Source: an uncultured Coriobacteriaceae bacterium
GTDB lineage: Bacteria; Actinomycetota; Coriobacteriia; Coriobacteriales; Atopobiaceae
NCBI GenBank assembly: GCA_902772085.1
Contig: CACXZL010000059.1
Coordinates: 1 to 8,264 of the forward strand
Direction of reading: 5' to 3'
DNA length: 8,264 nt
In this document: positions 5,804 to 8,264 of the stretch, one piece after another
How the letters are laid out: the number at the start of each line of letters is the position of its first letter
How positions within the stretch are numbered: the stretch's first letter is position 1
Program-made: the position numbers and the translations under genes
The notes under the pieces: model-generated
Database searches by the model: none
Told to the model about the DNA's origin: nothing
The model's input: only the letters and a program-made list of their open reading frames with translations

Positions 5804-8206
5804 ATGCAAAAGACTCGGAAGTTTTTTTCTCTTGTGATGTCATGCCTGCTCTGCCTCTCACTTATCCCCACTCGAGGCATCGCGGAAATCTCCTCTCAGG
5901 ATTCCGATGCCACGATGCTGGGCGCAGACCAAAATGACGCCGTGGGCGAGGCGACGGTATTATACCGCGTTCATCGAGTCGGTGAAGCCGCATGGAACGA
6001 CGACGCGCAAGGCTGGATCAGCCAAGATGCAGACATCCTAAAGAGTCACGACGATACATCCCAGAGAAACGAAGCGGCCCCCCTAGACTCTCTTGCCATC
6101 ATGCTTTCTGGTTTGCCCGGCTCCGTTGCATATCGCCTGTCAGCGGAGACTCAAGAAGGCAAGTGGGCTAAGGACGGCCAAGAAGCCCAGGTACAAGACG
6201 CAACCAAACTTGAGGTAATTCTCGAAGGCGACCTATCCAAATCACACGCCCTGCTCTATAGGTGGCATACCAATGCGGGCTGGAGCCAGTGGGAAGGACT
6301 TCCAAGCAAGGCTCAAGACGACGACGCTGTCTCCGACCAGGGCAGCAGCTTGGAGCAGACAGCGGACTCTGTCGACCCCCAACCAAAAGCCGACGCGATC
6401 GACGATGTACAGATCGTACTGGTGCCCATCCAGGTCGCAACCGATTACGCAGATTCAAACGACTCCCCCCAAAACACTTCTGACTCCGCCAACTCCAAGG
6501 AGACTTCGGCAACCGAAGATGCACTCGTAGTTTCCCCCAGGCAAAATGAGAAGCCCCTACAGGAGCAAGACGACCCCGCAATTGTAGAGGTGCAATCATC
6601 TGCAGAAACACCCGCAATCCAAGAGTTGGCCTCCACAAACCCCTCCATATCCTACGTTGCCCATGTACAGAGCTACGGATGGCTCAACTGGGTAAGCGAC
6701 GGCACCACTGCCGGCACCACAGGCGAGGCAAGGCGCATGGAGGCAATCCAGCTCAAACTGAATGGCATCAACGGCGGCATTCGCTACCGTACCCATGTGC
6801 AGACCTATGGCTGGCAAACATGGGCAGAGCATGGTGAAGTCGCTGGAACCACTTACGAATCCAAGCGCATGGAGGCAATCCGCATCGAGCTCACGGGCAA
6901 TGTCCAGAACACCTACGATATCTACTACCGCGCCCACGTGCAAAGCTATGGCTGGTTGGCATGGGTAAAGAACGGTGAGATAGCCGGCACTACCGGCGAA
7001 GCCAGACGCTTGGAGGCACTGGAAATCATTCTCGTTCCCAAGGGCATGCCTGAACCCGATGGCACTGGCACGGAATACCGGGATTATCTTGAGCTCGTGG
7101 AAAGCTCCACCTCCCCCAGCATCCATTACTCTGCACACGTACAGACGTACGGATGGCTTTCCCCCGTTGAAGACGGTGCCACCGCTGGTACCGTTGGCGA
7201 AAACAAGCGCTTAGAGGCCATAAGGATCGCGCTTGCAAGCAAAGACGGTGGCGTGGAGTACCGTGCTCATGTGCAGGGTTATGGATGGATGGAATGGGAG
7301 CGTAACGGCAGTGCAGTAGGCACAACCGGCGAGGCAAGGTATATGGACGTTGTTCAGATCCAGCTCACGGGTGATGCTGCTAGCAACTACGATATTTACT
7401 ACCGCACCTCTGTGCAAGATCATGGCTGGCTCGGTTGGGCAAAGAACGGGGCAAAGGCCGGCGTCGCACATCAATCCAAGCGCATAGAGGCCATTCAGAT
7501 TCTCATCGTAGAGAAGGGCACAGCCGGTCCGACCCCACAAACCGGTGGATACATTGAGAACCATATGGATGGTGTGGATATATCTGGATGGGACAAGGGC
7601 ATCGACATTGACAATCTTGACGCGGAGTTCACCATCATCAAATCCACCGAGGGCGTGAAGGGCACCGTCTACAATCCGGACTACATCGCAATGGCAGACA
7701 AAGCCCTGGAAAACGGCATGAAAATTGGCTTCTATCACTACGCAAACGGTGGAAACGCAACTGCCGAAGCCGAAACCTTCTACCAATCTATCAAGGCATA
7801 CAAAGGCCGCGCCATCGCCTGCCTGGACTGGGAAGGCCAAGGCAATCCGTCCTTCAACACCGGCATTGACGTCATCTGGTGCAAGACATTCCTCGATCGC
7901 CTGAAGGCTCTTTTTGGCGGCACGCCCTTCATCTACACGAGCAAGAACTACACAAACTCATTCGATTGGACGAACGTCTCGAACTCATATCCTCTATGGG
8001 GGGCTCAGTACGCCGATATGAATCCCTTATTTGGCTATCAGTCCGACCCATGGCAGTCAAAAGCCCCTTGGGGCAGCTGGGGTACCACACCTAGAATCTT
8101 CCAATACACGAGCACGGGCGTATTGGTAAACAACGGCGGGATAGCAGAGCTCGACCTCGACCTCTTCTACGGTACGCCTACCGACTGGGATAGCTACTGC
8201 AAGTAA
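5804..8206 (+). CDS. Secreted GH25 muramidase (lysozyme) with nine ChW-type repeats
   Basis: The 800-residue product should be exported and cut the N-acetylmuramic acid to N-acetylglucosamine bond of peptidoglycan. Residues 1-27 form a signal peptide: MQKTRK, a hydrophobic core, and likely cleavage after GIA. No lipobox, LPXTG or C-terminal anchor is seen. Residues about 53-208 hold three divergent ChW-like modules. 211-280 is an acidic Ser/Asp/Glu/Gln linker. 281-411 and 439-569 hold six canonical ChW modules (pattern YxxHVQxYGWxxWxxxGxxxGTTGExxRxEAIxIxL). About 588-790 is the GH25 barrel with VDISGWDKGID (Asp592), DWE (Asp675, Glu677, the acidic pair), FQYTSTG, and LDLDLFYG (Asp784). All GH25 acidic positions I would expect are present, so it should be active. 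ChW modules are thought to mediate surface binding in clostridia and relatives; the ligand here is unknown. AAAGGA at 5793-5798 supports the start. Roles in wall remodelling, separation or antagonism are all possible. Confidence 0.93.
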   Translation: MQKTRKFFSLVMSCLLCLSLIPTRGIAEISSQDSDATMLGADQNDAVGEATVLYRVHRVGEAAWNDDAQGWISQDADILKSHDDTSQRNEAAPLDSLAIMLSGLPGSVAYRLSAETQEGKWAKDGQEAQVQDATKLEVILEGDLSKSHALLYRWHTNAGWSQWEGLPSKAQDDDAVSDQGSSLEQTADSVDPQPKADAIDDVQIVLVPIQVATDYADSNDSPQNTSDSANSKETSATEDALVVSPRQNEKPLQEQDDPAIVEVQSSAETPAIQELASTNPSISYVAHVQSYGWLNWVSDGTTAGTTGEARRMEAIQLKLNGINGGIRYRTHVQTYGWQTWAEHGEVAGTTYESKRMEAIRIELTGNVQNTYDIYYRAHVQSYGWLAWVKNGEIAGTTGEARRLEALEIILVPKGMPEPDGTGTEYRDYLELVESSTSPSIHYSAHVQTYGWLSPVEDGATAGTVGENKRLEAIRIALASKDGGVEYRAHVQGYGWMEWERNGSAVGTTGEARYMDVVQIQLTGDAASNYDIYYRTSVQDHGWLGWAKNGAKAGVAHQSKRIEAIQILIVEKGTAGPTPQTGGYIENHMDGVDISGWDKGIDIDNLDAEFTIIKSTEGVKGTVYNPDYIAMADKALENGMKIGFYHYANGGNATAEAETFYQSIKAYKGRAIACLDWEGQGNPSFNTGIDVIWCKTFLDRLKALFGGTPFIYTSKNYTNSFDWTNVSNSYPLWGAQYADMNPLFGYQSDPWQSKAPWGSWGTTPRIFQYTSTGVLVNNGGIAELDLDLFYGTPTDWDSYCK
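5954..6433 (+). repeat. Divergent ChW triplet A (modules 1-3)
   Basis: Encodes residues 51-210. Each module keeps the opening strand (VLYRVH, VAYRLS, LLYRWH) and the closing strand (LAIML, LEVIL, VQIVLVP), with Trp residues between them (GW in modules 1 and 3, KWAKDG in module 2). The HVQ and GTTGE signatures are missing. Modules 1 and 3 carry acidic insertions. Assignment rests on pattern and on matching module-junction sequences. Confidence 0.6.
6644..7042 (+). repeat. Canonical ChW triplet B (modules 4-6)
   Basis: Encodes residues 281-413. Three modules of about 40 residues, each with HVQ-x-YGW and GTT plus a basic residue before EAI/EAL. The junctions are INGGIRYR between the first and second modules and a TGNVQNTYDIYYR junction between the second and third. 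The triplet ends in IILVPKG. Confidence 0.9.
7118..7519 (+). repeat. Canonical ChW triplet C (modules 7-9)
   Basis: Encodes residues 439-572. It repeats the order of triplet B: SIHYSAH opens the first module, DGGVEYRAH the second, and a TGDAASNYDIYYR junction leads into the third, which ends ILIVEKG. Module 7 has Pro in place of the second Trp (GWLSPV), and module 9 has SVQDHGW and AHQSKR in place of HVQxYGW and TGEAR. Confidence 0.9.
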
Positions 8207-8264
8207 CCTGCCAACATACGGATAGGAATCTGTGTGGCGAAGGGATGGCCCCGGATGCACGCGA

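Noticed and set aside
6644..7519. The tandem repeats as a CRISPR or DNA-level satellite array
   Set aside because: The units are coding, differ at synonymous positions and are conserved at the protein level as ChW modules.

Overview
The window looks like ordinary chromosome from an actinobacterium of the class Coriobacteriia (Olsenella/Atopobium/Collinsella-like). This placement is an inference from moderately high GC, dense genes with strong GGAGG-type ribosome binding sites, and a secreted GH25 lysozyme fused to ChW repeats, an architecture known from clostridia and Coriobacteriia. No phage, IS, CRISPR or RNA genes were recognised.

Layout. (1) 36-1223, plus strand: a membrane-anchored protein with an Arg-rich cytoplasmic head, one transmembrane helix, an extracellular C39-like papain-fold domain and a poly-Ser tail. 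The catalytic Cys of the fold is Ser and the usual Gln is Asn, so it is probably a pseudopeptidase. (2) 1224-1476: a convergent intergenic region ending in a strong hairpin terminator shared by both flanking genes and bracketed by a longer inverted repeat. (3) 1477-3198, minus strand: an alpha-D-phosphohexomutase (PgcA-type phosphoglucomutase/phosphomannomutase) with all catalytic signatures. Its own promoter and a good ribosome binding site show that translation starts 11 codons inside the longest open frame. (4) 3199-3448: a divergent intergenic region. (5) 3449-5680, plus strand: an RlmKL-type fusion 23S rRNA methyltransferase. The C-terminal RlmK half looks largely intact, but the central RlmL half has lost both its SAM-binding and its NPPY motif. 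(6) 5681-5803: a short intergenic region with a perfect 12-bp palindrome and a possible promoter. (7) 5804-8206, plus strand: a secreted GH25 muramidase preceded by nine ChW-type modules arranged as three groups of three, the first group strongly divergent. The last 58 bases (8207-8264) hold nothing I can identify.

How the genes relate. Three of the four have a plausible envelope or sugar link: the phosphohexomutase supplies hexose-1-phosphate for glycan precursors, the GH25 protein cuts or remodels peptidoglycan outside the cell, and the C39-like protein is exposed at the membrane. There is no operon evidence joining them. The rRNA methyltransferase is a housekeeping gene that happens to sit between them. 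The most notable features are the two degenerate catalytic domains and the 3 x 3 ChW organisation.
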